A stretch of 64,000 nucleotides of DNA from Paramecium pentaurelia (Eukaryota; Ciliophora; Oligohymenophorea; Peniculida; Parameciidae), in assembly GCA_905183005.1 (NCBI GenBank), contig CAJJDO010000026.1:485717-549716 (forward strand), read 5' to 3'. Position numbers and translations under genes: made by a program. Of the stretch, positions 1 through 13,800 are shown piece after piece (positions within the stretch are counted from its first letter, which is position 1; each line of letters opens with the position of its first letter). Under the pieces are notes generated by a model, which saw only the letters and a program-made list of their open reading frames with translations, did no database searches and was not told where the DNA came from.

Positions 1-1219
1 TATGAAATATCCTAGCATAAAATTGAATACTTTTAATTAATTAATCTATATTGGAGTAATATTAATTATATTTTGCCTATAAGATCTGTTACACTCTTCA
101 TTTGGTCAATCTTCTTCGTCTGCTAGATATACAGCACCATAATTATCAAGGTTTCTTTACTTATGAAGGACAAACAAATTATTGATACAATAATAATTCA
201 TTCCAATCTTTGACCTTTAGAAATTATTTAATATATTTATTTATGCATAAGCAATGATATTTAAAACAAAAATTGATTTAAATCAAGTTTAACAGCTTAA
301 AACTCTTTAAATTTATTTTCAAATATGATGCTTTAGCCATATAATCTAAATTATTTTTAATTTGATCTAGCATTGATAAATGTTAAAGTTTTCCATCTTA
401 TATTTACAAACTTAGCAAAAAAAAATATGACCAAAGCATTAACAAATAAAATTATTAATGCATTATTAATAGATGGCTATATCTAAGTTTTATCCTCATT
501 TTTCCTAAAACTCATCATTATTATTAAAGATCATAAAGCCAAGAATAAAACTTTGGATTGAGAATAATAATACTAGAATAAGCATATTATTGTAAAATTC
601 TAATTAACCCAAAATATAGTAATATAAGTAGATTAATATTTCTTTTTTTCATTTCTCTTTGTTGTGTTTGAAATCAGGTGGATAATCGATACTAGATAAC
701 CAAAACTTGATATAGATTTCCTATTTGTGCAGAAGATTTAAAAAGAGAAATAAAAATATTTAAATCAACGCTTAATTTAGTATAATCATCTTAAAATTAT
801 CACATAAATTTAAGAGTAATAATTGGAAGGTAAAAAAGTTGTAAAATGTTGATACTTTACAAGAAGAATAAGATGAGAAACCTCTATAAATTTATTTATT
901 TACTATTACATCATTTTATTAATATTTAATAAATTTTACATACTTAATTTAATTATTATTATTTTTTGGATAATTTTTTTATAATTTTTTCTTCATAATA
1001 ACCTAAGAATTTTTATAAAATATCTATAAAAAAACTACAATCATCAAACATATAATTATTCCAAATTTCTATTTCATAATATTTATCAGAACTGAAATAA
1101 TTTATTGTTGCTTAATTGCTATATATTATAAAAAGACTAAAAAGAAAGATTGGTAGTAATAATTTGAATCAATATTTATTTAAGAACAGTTTACAAATTA
1201 AAAAATTAAAGTATTTTGA
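1..1219. other. No confident gene; coding-like remnants
   Basis: Downstream of the giant minus-strand gene I find no gene I can defend. With TGA as the only stop, the minus strand keeps a frame open from about 1219 to 655 that includes a hydrophobic stretch after an ATG near 1071. A second minus frame runs from about 525 to the window edge, with a hydrophobic stretch and one internal TGA. In DNA this AT-rich, long frames arise by chance, and neither shows a recognisable domain. They could be a decayed gene or the 3' part of a gene continuing beyond the window. Confidence 0.35.
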
Positions 1220-4200
1220 TCAATTTTATAATTATTTTTTAATTTATTCATCTCTTTGTTAACATATATAGCTAATCTGAAAATTCAGCACTTAAAAGTC
1301 TTGATTTAGGAAATGGCATAGAAACAATTTTTGTTTTAATGACACTAAAATATTATCTTAAAATTACGATCTATTCTTTATTTGGTCCTTTGAAACTAAC
1401 AAGAGGTATATTCTTAATTTAGTTATATTTTCTTTTAATCTTTAATTTCTTCTGTTATCTTAATTTAGAAGTCCCTAAAATAAATTGGAACACTTTTTCA
1501 TTTTCATAATTTTAGATATCAAATTTAAATATTTAATCACAACTAATTTATATTTTTTAATATAAATTAATGCAATATTATTAATAAATTGATAAAAAAG
1601 CATAAAAAATAGGAGTATGATAAAAATTTAGAGAAATATAGATGAGAAATTATTGCTTTATGTTTCATTCTCATATTTGATTGTAGCTAAAAAAATAGAG
1701 AATGAACAAATATATCCAGCTTTTAAGTCTAATCGATTAAGGTTTTACAGGATATAAGGCTTTTTTTTTAATGCTAGTTTCTAATAAAATAGTAAAATCA
1801 AGCCAATTAAAGAGGCCTTCAAGGTTATACGAGTTTCAAAATAAGTTAAAAAAAGGATTATGATGGCCTTTTTACTCAATTTTATTTATTCCCAGAAATA
1901 GCTTGTCGATTCATATTCATTATATAGATAACAAATATGAGGTCTCAATTTAGAATTATTTAAAAAATTCTGTTTAAAATACATCAGCAAAAATAGTAAA
2001 ATAGGAAAGATAAGTCCAAAGATTATCAATCCAGGCAGCACTAAATAATTTATCCATAAATGATGGTTTTAAGTATAAAATAATCGAGTTAAATCTCCTT
2101 AAACATATTGAATATTTGAAATTTCCCTCACAGAAATCAATGAACATAAACTAAACAATTAATTATATATTTATATTACATCTTTATAATTCCAGTAAAA
2201 TTAAAAATATAGAGACAAAGCAAAGTATTTGAAATAATACTAAGTTTAAATTCATTTTTTGTTGTAATGGAGAAGATTAAGTACGCAACAACGATAATAA
2301 TAAATTACCATAGGATTAAAATTAAGATAACAATAACTTTGAAATAGACTAACTCAATCTTTTCTATTTCAGACAAATAACAATCTAAATTGTTTGCCAT
2401 TGAATAGGAAGTATTACTGGCTTGGTTAATAAAGTCGATTGAAAATGAAAAGTTTATATTGAAAGTAAAAATTACTGAAAAAATCCACAAATAGTTCAAG
2501 AACATTTTAACAAAGATACTTTGAAGATCTAGAATAATTAGTGTCTATACCTTAATTTAATTTAAATAAGATTTTACTAAATCTTTCTCTAATTTTGAGA
2601 AATAAAAATAGTTCATTTGATTTTTCAATACTTCTTAAAGTAATAATTATTGAAAGTATAGCCCTTGGATAATATATAGATTTACCATAAAATATTAAAA
2701 AAGACAGGAAGTACACTATCTTGTACTCCAAAACATTAAACACATTCTGAGTTGGTCTAAGTTTTAAAATGTTTTCCAAATCCTCTTACATTATATATAT
2801 CACATTCTTCACATAATGCACCAACATGGCCCTCACTGCAACTGTTGTCTCCAACTGTCCATCCACCCCTACAATTTTTTGTATTTTTAAAACATAAAAC
2901 CGAGTAATCTGATAGATAGTTTGGTCTCCAATACCCATTTTTTAATTAAATGGCGTTTGATGTAATTTCTACAAATTTTTCTTTATCGAATATAGAGCAT
3001 TTTATAGAATCATAAGTAACTGAATAAAATCTTTAAAATGGAAGGCATTTCTAGCATCCAAAATCAACATAAAATTCTCCAAGTTAGCATTTGTAACTTT
3101 TCAACTAGATGAAATAATTTATTTAATTTTCTTATGGTTATGTTTAACAAATGAATTATATCTATAAATATTGATAATCATTGTTGTAAGGATCAAGTTA
3201 AAATGTTAGAGAAGTTAAATCAAAACCATTTTATTTAATATCAAATGCTAAGAAGTTTTTTTTCAAAAATCCATTGACTTTCGTTCCATCAAGCTTAATA
3301 ATATTGCTCACAATAGTACAAGTGGAATTTTTTATGTTTAAGAGCATTTCATTTAAACTGTTCTTAAAAATTAATGCTAATTTGCTAATTTAGAATATTG
3401 TTTAAGGCTATCTGGGTAAAATAAGGTTAAATTCTGATAGAAGCTGATTACTTGGAACCATTAAATACTTTGTTTTTATTTTCTTTTCTTATTCAATAGT
3501 AATATATGGTTTGATATCCAATATTTTTGTTTAATTTTTTTCAAAATGCATTATTCTCGATGGCATTTCAAATGAGTTGATTAACACAGCCAAATGAGAT
3601 GGGTTCTCAACTAAATTATTCCCATAAAAGGAAGCCTGATTCAAGATGAAATAATTTTTAACATTATTCTCAAGATTCAAATTACTATCCTAATTGAGAT
3701 AAATTCCTCCTCCTTCTCCTGCCTGATTTTATATTATAATACTATTTTTAATTGAAAAATTGCTGCTCTTCAATTCCAAATATAAGCCTCCACCTTCTTG
3801 ACTCGCTGTATTAAATATTATTTTGCATAAATTTATGTTAATTGGCACTAGAAAAGAAGAGATTCCTATTCCTTTACTGCCTTCGTTTTTTATGAAATTT
3901 GAATTCTGCAATTGAACTACTTAGGATAGATCATTTGAAGTTGTAAATTTCAAACATCCGTATTATTAAACAAAATTATAAAGACAATGAAAATCTCTAA
4001 TTTTGGCATTTTAATAGAAAAATAGCTAAAATGAGATTAAACCATCGCTACATAAAGTGCAATTATTTTAAATTAAATTTACTTAATTAAAGTAAAATGA
4101 ATGTTTATGTGATTAACTTGATATAGATATTAAAGATACTTATTTTTATGACTACTTTTCAATAGATTTAAATAGGTCAGATAAGTAATAATATTAGATA

Positions 4201-7200
4201 TCAATAGATGAATAGGTTTCGATATAACTGCATCCAATGCTTTAAAAAAATTAATCTGAAAATTAAATTTCCATATCATTTTCTAAATAATTTGTGTAAT
4301 TTTATATTCTTAGAGATTGGAGAATCACTTTAGATTCTAAATCCATCTTTTAAATTATCTTTACTAAAGTAAAAGAATATAATGCCTAAATTTATGTTAT
4401 CAACAAATTATAAAATTCTAGTTTTGGAGAATTAACAAATATCAAAATTGATGAAATATAAAATCCTTCAAATGTTAAATTTTTTAATGAAGCTGAACAA
4501 CTCTCAATATATATTAATGCATTGTCACTGCTAGAAATGCTTGATAATTCAGTTAGACTTAAAACTTTTATTTTAGTTAAAAAGTAATTCCATGATTTTT
4601 GATCTTAAAATACCTTAATATTTTGAAGAATTAATTTATTATTTTGAACAATTTTATTAGAAATTTAAACAAATAGGATTTAATTTATCAACGAAAGGCA
4701 ATTTTTAATCTCGATATCAACTAGATAAATAGTATTTTAAATATTTGAAGATTAGATTGTTAGCATTGAAGAAGACATTCTATTCAATATATCTCTAAAT
4801 GTTGAATTAGAGATTTCAAGATCTAGGATACTATTTTATGAATATATGCTGATACAACCTGAACTATTAGTAATTTAATTTAAATCACTCTAAAGATTAT
4901 TTGCTTTTATTTCTATAAGTCTTACTATTCCTTTATATTCTGTTATAATCTCAAATATAACACTTTTAAATGCAAATATATATTAAAAATGACATTTTTG
5001 ACAAATAAAATTGGAAGCTATTATTTTAGCAGCTCCTCCAATATTCTTTATAAATAATATTTTAGATATAAATTAATTTAATTCTTCTTAATCTAATAAG
5101 CTATTTAATTGCAAATCATAATACTTTGATAATATATCACTAGATAAAACATTATGGTAAGAAACATTATAATGATACAACTTCACAATCATTGAATTTA
5201 TGTAAATAAAAGAATTAGATGAATTTGTTAAGCCATTTTACTTTGATGATAAATTGAATATCTCAGCAGTGCTACTCTATGAATTAATATATAGTAAAGA
5301 TGCAAAAGATATAAATGTGTCATCAATTTAAGAATGAAAAATATTTTCTAAAAATTAAATATTAACTATCTTAATTTCTAGATTTCTTTCTGAAACTATA
5401 GCTAAAAGTGAAAAAAATCTTGATGATTATAAGTGTAATTATAAATTTCCTTTGAATATGATATCTATGATTTATATTTATATATTAAATGATGTTAATT
5501 AAATTTGTTTAGGAGATAAATCTAAAATTGATTCATCAACTGTATATTAATTTAAAATTAATACATTTGAAAGTTTAAAAGATGAAAAGTTCACCAATTT
5601 GAGCAATTAATTTTTAATCATAATATAGCTTTTGCAATTTTAACTTAATGGCACTTTATATTATTAATCTTGTTGTTCATATGTAATATTCTAAATTACA
5701 ATTTTATTACTATCATATATATAAAAGATGAAAATATTATTTAAATTATGGAATCTAATATTTGATGAGCTAAATTGAAAGCATTTTATAATAAATAACA
5801 TAGAAATAAATTCAGAACTAGAAAAACTTGTTAATTTTTCAAAGTTTAAATTTGAAATTTCTAAAATTATATTACTTGACTCTTGGCTTGATTATATTTT
5901 TAATAAATTTGAGTTACTAATTTGAATTTATTAGGCAACAAAATTATCAATTTTAATTGAAACATTTGAATTATAATTTTCCTCAATAATCGAAATTAAT
6001 TGAGATCCTTTCATATCATTATCAAATATTTAAAGATATTATAAAGATAAGTTATAATTTTAAGTAATTAAGCTTGACTATTGTAAATCATTTTAATATA
6101 CTTTTATGTCTATCAACTATAAAATCGCATAGCCAAAACAATTTACAAAATTTGAGATTTAAAATTTGCTCTTTTTAATGATTACACTCTTAAAAGATAT
6201 GTTACTTAATTGATCAAGGGGAGCATTAATAAAAAATATTGTCGAATTTGAAAATTCACAATCTTCAATTAAAAGATTTTAAACTTACAAAATGATTTTA
6301 TTATTGGTTAATTAAAATAATTTAGAATTTGTTAGAGTGCAACTTTTTATAAGTAATATATCAATATTAATTACTCCATTAAATTTTGACTTTCTAAAGC
6401 TTAGAAATGAAGAATTCATTAACTCTGAGTTAATGATTGAAACATTGTTAAGCTATATATCACCATATATTTCAGTTTAAAATACAGATTCAGAATTTTA
6501 AATTTTGCTATCAATAATTGTAAAATTAATTAATTTCAGGTCTGTTTATGTTTAATTATTTTGAATAATAAAATCATCGTTAGCAACTCTCTTTTGTGTT
6601 AGGTAGCTAATAATTAAAGTATCAATATTTTGAACATATATAGGTGATTAAGTAGAAAAAATTAAATTTATTTTAGATGTTATAATAAATTAAACACTAT
6701 TAAGTGAAAATATTTTAGTTAATAGAGTTGATTTTAACCATAAATTGACTAAATAACATGGGATTTAACTTGTAAAATTAAATTTGATAATTAATGTATC
6801 TATTCCAATTTAGTTTAAGTAGTTTATATTAATTTATCTTTCCCAAAATGTATCAAACAATTCACAATAATCATAAATAAATTCATATTAAAGAGTTGAA
6901 GTGCACTATTCATCAAAACAATACCTTGCTATCTAATTATCTTGATCAATATATATATTGGGATCAGAAACTGGCTTTAAACATTTTTTAGTATAGTGAA
7001 TGTTATCTCTATTCAACTTGAAATTTGGTTAATAGGTCTGGATAATAAAATATAAAAATTACATAAATATCCTTTTCTGATCTAATTTAGCATGCCTAAC
7101 ATAGATAAGGGCATTCAGAACATGAACCATTGATTTAATGTCTAATTGGCTAATAAAAATAATTCAAAGGGCATTGATTACAAATAAAACCTTCTTAATA

Positions 7201-9847
7201 ATCATAAGCACATGATTAACAATCAGAATCACAATATTATTAGCAAACAACCTCCCTGATTTTAAATCCATCTAGACATTCAACTATCTATTCTTGTATA
7301 TCTGTATTTAATTATGATTGAGGGTAAAAATATTGATTAGGCAAAAATCTCATGATAAAACTTTGAATTCTTTAAATCCAACCTTCTTTTTGAGATATTG
7401 AACTTTCGATAACTATTTTAGCTCCTAATGTTTTTGACGGATCAGTTAAATAGCAACCTCCATTCTTCATTGAAGCTGTATATCCTAAATCACACACAAT
7501 ACATTAAACTGTAGATTCAAGAGATAAAATGCATTGTAAACAATGAAGTTAATATTTTTGGCAATTAATAATTTCAGAAGCAAGATTAAAATCATCTATC
7601 ATAGATAAAGTACAAATTTCTTAATTGTCTTTTATAAATGATCTTTAACAATTTTATATATTTGGTCGCTAATATAAACATAGTCCATTATCGAAATCAT
7701 ATATATAATTCTCTTCACATAAAGCACAACCAACTACTATTTCTTCATCTTAGTCAATAAATTCAAAATCTTTATATAATGTGGAAATAGTTAAATCATT
7801 CCGCAGATATTCAAAACAATATTTGCAAAATTGAATATTGCATAAATTACATTATCTTCTCAATGTTAAATAAAATGGGGGAATGCAATATTTTAATTTA
7901 TCTTAAAATAAGGAAGTACAAACACCTTGAATTAATGTGTAACCAAAGTAACATTCTAAGCAAATATTTCCAAAAACAGTATGCAAGCATTATTAGCAAT
8001 TTTTGAGAATTCCAAAACAATAATACTTCAATGAAAATAAAGAAATATCTGGTTCTTCTATATTATACTCCTTTGGAACAAAAGAATAAGTTTCTGTGCA
8101 ACTTTTACAATAATTTGCATCATTTCCATCAAAAACGAAAAATATAGGCGATTAATCTTTAATAATTTATTCAACTTCACCATTCAAACTTAAATACAAA
8201 TTTCCATCGCATTCAGGTTTATATATCCATCCCTTAGGATTTTATATACATTCTAAGCAAGTTACTAAATTTTCTCTAATAATTGATGGACTATATCATT
8301 TTAAAAAAATACCATTAGAAACAACTATCAGAATATTCAAAGTATCCATATTTACAACCTGATTTCTTTTATTTATTTTCCACTATTTTCAAATCATAAT
8401 CCTGATATGATTAGCATTTTTCATCATCCATAGTATGATATGGGCAAACGCAAGCTTTAAATTGAGCTAAATAAATTCTAAGAGATCCTTTTTTACAGGA
8501 TAAACAATTATTTTTGTTTGGGCCCTCACAATCTTCACAGCTGTAATGGCAATTCTATTGATAAAATTAAATATCACAATTGTAAAACTTAAAATTTCTA
8601 AATTATATATTCATATAGTTAGTTTTTGAATATAAATTATTTCCATATTAAAGTTTAAATTAAGTCTGCTTAAATTAAAATACTTTAATTTAGAATTTAT
8701 AATCATAAATTTAATGACCTTCAAAAAATTAAATTTGGATTAACAATTAATCATCCTACAATTAAACAAAAACATTATGCCAAAGGAATATTGAAATAGA
8801 TATATCGAATTCTTTTTTAATTAAATATGGATTATCAGAGAAATCGATTGTGACTGATGGAAATGTATAACTGTAAGTAGTTAGAATGATTTAATTCTTT
8901 GTAGATGAAATATTATAAGATAATGAAAATGGAGATAAATTATAATCTGCTAAAGAATTTTAAAAATTTGATGTTATAACCAATAATTGATAGATTAATA
9001 CATCTTATGTCTTTATTATTTCAGTAATTTTCAACCATCCAGATAAAATAAATGAATTACAATTTATATTTTCTGAGACAAACACTAAATTTTTCATCAT
9101 ATTGATATCAACGTCGTCAATTTTTGATTTAGAATTTTCTTAACAAATACAATTTTAATATTATTCAAAAAAAGCTGGTTAAATTTATTCATATATTTCT
9201 GAAACTGAGATTTATGAAAGCTCAAATTCATACAGAATTAGTTTACCTGGAAAATATGAAATTTTAGTTCCTTGTTCTATTGATGAAATTTTTGATTAAC
9301 CTACTATCATACTACCACCAAAGGTTAGCAATAAATTATTATCTTAAAAAGGCCATTTTATTTATAAATAAGAATGGAGTATAGTCTAGTCTTAATACAT
9401 AAAAATGAGTTCAAATTTTTATTATGATGGCCATTGCAAAATCATAAAGAAATACCAAGCATTCTCATATTCAAAGCAATCAATCTCCTTACTAAAATAA
9501 TGTTCTTCATCATTATTATCAATAAATGCAATTATTTTCTTTATGGTTTTTGATTCATAATCTAGACAATCATAATATAAAAGATTAAGTGACTGAGTTT
9601 TCTGCTCTGATGCATTGTGCAAAAGCAAGCAATTACTGTCAAATTATCCAACAATACCAACTTAAGGTATTTTAGTTAGGGGATTATATTTTGACCACAA
9701 TCCATATCGAAATCCATTTGCTTTTGTGAAATTATTATCAGAAAGTATTATTGATTATTTGCTAATTTAGTAAGATGAATCCATTTCTTTAATCTTCAGG
9801 CTTCTTAAGCTAAATATAAAAGATAACAAGTAGATATAATGAAGCAT
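1220..9847 (-). CDS. Giant cysteine-rich, beta-helix, multi-pass membrane protein (2,835 aa)
   Basis: Five introns (8291-8312, 7038-7062, 2664-2685, 2530-2551, 2151-2179) give a clean 2,835-residue frame. It starts with a signal peptide (MLHYIYLLSFIFS), then an ectodomain of about 400 residues. Next come Cys-rich segments with repeated CxxC spacing (plus-strand 8600-7000), like the growth-factor-receptor or furin-type repeats common in ciliate surface proteins. A very long low-complexity region follows (7000-3300) with GGGLYL and GGGIYL motifs typical of right-handed beta-helix, pectin-lyase-like proteins. A second Cys module (GALCEECDIYN) precedes several hydrophobic segments (2700-1500) and a cytoplasmic tail. 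I recognise the architecture as a large Paramecium membrane-protein family of unknown function. A surface receptor or adhesin is an inference. TGA at 1220-1222 ends the frame. Confidence 0.85.
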
Positions 9848-10349
9848 TTTAAAACTTAAGCAAAATAAATTAAAATAGAAACATGTAAATATAAATTAAG
9901 AGTAAATACATAACTATTTCAGCAATTAAAATCTCATAATCATTTAAATAGAAATCTTAAAAAGTAAATTTTATTTTTATAGAAATTCTTAAACGATAAA
10001 AATGAAAAGCAACTCAGCATATCATTTCTTTATTTATTTAATTTATATATATGTTAAAAAATTCATATATAAAGAGTGTTATATTATTATTTATGAAAGC
10101 AAGAATGAATTCTATTTTTGAGAGTACTTTTGAATTAAAAATTTCTTCTTAAATTTTACAGCTTATTCAGGATATATAAACTAATTTTTGATCATTTCTT
10201 ATATTTATTAAATAAAGGTAAAAAATTGTTGTATTAAATTATCAAATATTTTCTATAATATTTCTAATGACATTAATACATTATTTTTTTATTTTGAAAT
10301 AATAAAGTTAAACAATTATAATTAATTATTTATACTTTAATAATAATAT
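9848..10349. other. Intergenic, AT-rich
   Basis: About 500 bp upstream of the giant gene. No open frame here has an ATG and a protein-like composition, and no RNA gene is recognised. It should hold the promoter of the minus-strand gene, but no defined motif is visible. Confidence 0.5.
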
Positions 10350-10616
10350 TCATTGTTTTATTCCTTCAAGTGATACCTCTCCAATAATCTCTGATATTTT
10401 TGAGTTTATATTCTAGTTATACATGAATTCAAAATTTATTCCATTCATTCCTATCTACATCAAAGTTTGATATTGAAATTTAAATTTATTGTTGAATTTT
10501 TATCGCTCTAATTCTTATTATTCTTAAGACTACTATTTTTTTTATTATTTTTGATTTATTTGATTGTCATTACCTTTAGCTTTTGATTCTTTATCATTTT
10601 TACCTTCACTAAACAT
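10350..10616 (-). CDS. Small hypothetical protein (88 aa)
   Basis: An uninterrupted 88-codon frame from ATG to TGA. The first half is charged and Gln-rich, helix-forming (KKQQSQEQQELERQK). The second half is more hydrophobic and mixed (ISEIIGEVSLEGIKQ). No domain is recognised. The composition changes sensibly from a basic head to a folded-looking end, which favours a real gene over chance. It lies between two very large genes and is divergent from the GTPase gene at 10889. Function unknown. Confidence 0.5.
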
Positions 10617-10888
10617 TAAATGAAAATAATTTATTTTATTATTTAATATATTATTTTACTAATTGTTCTAAACTGATAAATCCTGATAATTGATTAATCT
10701 GATAAATTTATTTATTAATATTCTACAATAATTCTATGATATTTTTTAAGATTTAGGTATAAAAATAGTAATTAAAAAGCATTTTCTGATTGTGAATATT
10801 ACATTATTTTTGTTAGTTATAGTTTATCTTTTCTTTCTTTATTTATTTATTTGAATGAATAATTTATTTAATATTTTTGATTTAAAGG

Positions 10889-13800
10889 ATGAATTAAGGT
10901 TTTCCTAAAATCAGTAACAGTGATGTTAATAAAAGTCTATTAACGATTTTTTAAAGGATTAAGAATAAAAAATATATTCGCTCAGTGTTTATTCTTAAGG
11001 ATTTAAAACCAATTATGGAAAAATTGGATAATGAAGAAAAGCAAATAATAATTGAATACATGTAGAAAGAATTTAAAGATGAGGAATTTCTTAAACATAG
11101 TGGTTATGTGGAACAACCAAATTACAAATAATTATATTAGAAGGCAAGAAATGAGAAAGATAAATAACTTATATTTTAACAACTAAGAAATCCTTAGTTT
11201 ATTAAAGATAATGAAATTCATGATTTAATTTATTACAATGAAAAAATAGTTTGCAGATTAGAAGAAAATATTTTTGATTTATTAGATCTAAATGAATTTA
11301 GATTAGGCAATATATTCATAACATAAATTGAATTATTGAAAATTTTGATTTCTTTTTTCTTCCTCCCAATTATGCAAGACAAACCTTATCTTTTGGAATA
11401 GATTATAGGTTCATAATTAATACCTCAAATATATCAATTCTAATATTATTTAGAAATAAAACAAAATGCTAATTAGATTTCTTTTGATAATCTAGTTTAG
11501 ATTATATAACATAGACAATTATAATTAATATCCAAAGAAGAATTTGAAAATACTATATTAAAAATGAAGGATTATAATTTCTTTTTGATTATCAACTCTC
11601 TTATTGAAGATCATTAAGCTTTCAGAGAAATTTTAGTCTAGAAATTTTGTTAATTGTTGAACTGCACACAATAATAATTGAAAGTTGAATCAATATTATC
11701 TCATCTCTTAAATATTGAAAATATTAATGAAGAGATTGAGGAGTTATATTTTTGTATAATATTTTATTTTTGGATGAAATATCTTATTAAATATGATATA
11801 GAACAAGGATTTTCTGACCTTTAATAGATTAACATTATGGCAGAGGATACTATAGAAACTAAAGAATAAGCAATGTAAATCATTATTTAAGAATAAATTA
11901 AATCAAATTAAGATTAAATATTACTACATTTTGTTTATAAAATCTTTTATTTTTCAAAAGAACTCAGTGTAATTAATATCTAAGAATACTAAAGATATAA
12001 ATAAGAAAGAATAAAATTATAAGAAAAGATTGGTTAAAATTGTTCTGAATTATCACTTTAAGTTTGGAAAGATATTACTTAGCTATAATATTGTTAATTA
12101 AACAAAATTTAAGGGTAGGGGGAGTTAATCAAATTTTTTTGGATTACTTAACTTAATTCTGAAATATTCATGATTATTAATAATTTATTAATAGAATAGT
12201 AATCCCTAAATTTATTTGAAATAGCTATCTTATTAGAAAATAAACTAAAAGAAACTAAATTAAATAATACATATTTGATTATTTCAAATATTTTAATGCT
12301 ATTACCAAACAATTTATCAAATGTTGAAAAGACATAAAAGATTCTATTAATATAATTATATTTAAAATATAATACTTTTAATGGAAAAGTCTAGAATTTA
12401 ATTAAAGAAATATTCTTTTAAAAAAACAATACAAATGTAAAAGATAATAAATTTATCTAACTTTGTGAACGTTTTTTTGAATTAGATGAACAATAATATG
12501 AAATTTGGTTAGAAAGTGTTTAGTATTTTAAAATTTTTCAAATAACACCTAAATGTTTAAAACATATAAAGTACCATAAATAATTTCCAACAAATTAAAA
12601 AATCGCAATAGAGCAATTCAGTTTTTAGGTTCCAGAAGAAAATAATTAATAATTAAAATAAGCTATAAGTAATTGGGTTAAATGTATGAGTGATAATATA
12701 ATATTTGATCTCTTTCCCTTTTTTATAGATATATTAAAACGAGGTGAATCAATAAATCTTTTAGTAAAGCTCATTAATGAAGAAATATTTAATCATTAAT
12801 CTAAATCTGAATATTTCAATAGCAAATCTCTATTTTAGATTTTTTATAATAATTCTAATTAAGAATTAAAATTCTTGTTGCTTAAATATCGCTCTAATTA
12901 ATATCCTATTCCTTTAATTTATTAAACTTCCTTCTTTAATGAAATTTAAAGATTGGATAATTTATATGAAATAAATGATAAAATATATTATTTGATGTAG
13001 AAAAGTGTTAATATAATTAATTTGTCTTTAAGTAAAATTTAAAGTAAAATTGGTAAAACTGAATTGATTAATAACATTTTCTATAAAATGTAAAAATTTG
13101 AAATTGGTGATAATTGTTAAATTAATGAAAGCACAATAGATGTGATGTTTGATTTTGAATTTAATGGTACAAGAAAGTTTATGATTGCAGATACACATGG
13201 TTATATTCCATAAGAAATATTAATAAAAATATTACCACTATTTTAGATCTGTATTATTCAAATAGATTCAGAAAATGAATTATAAGAAAACATTGATTCT
13301 ATTAAATCTCTTCAAATTTATAATTCCATGATTATTTATCTTCTAATTAGAAATTCAAGAAAAAGTAAAATACCAGAATAATTAGAAAAAGAATTAACAT
13401 AATTAAAAATTAATTATTTTTAAGTTTCTGATCTATCATAGAGAGGAATAGATAAATAAGTTCAATTAACAGAAATTGAAAGTGTTTCAAAATTTTTATT
13501 AAATAATATTAGTGAAAATCAATATTCATTAAAGAAGTCTAAATAATTGTTTTTGAATATTTTATAGGATTTTAATAAAAAATCTAAAGAATACTCTGAA
13601 ATTATAATCTAAAATAAAACAATTTTTGAATAAATAAAAGTAGAATTATTAAGAGTAATAGATTTAAATGATGGATTTTATAATTAATCAGCTTTTCCAT
13701 TACGTCACAGTGATTATCAAAACAAAATCTTACACTAAAAAATTATAGAATATTCATTATAATCAGTTTAAGAATAAACAAAAATTTAACAGTTGAGAGA

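Noticed and set aside
2552..2779. Separate small membrane protein
   Set aside because: Its end is part of the giant protein once two 22-nt introns are removed; its beginning is out of frame.
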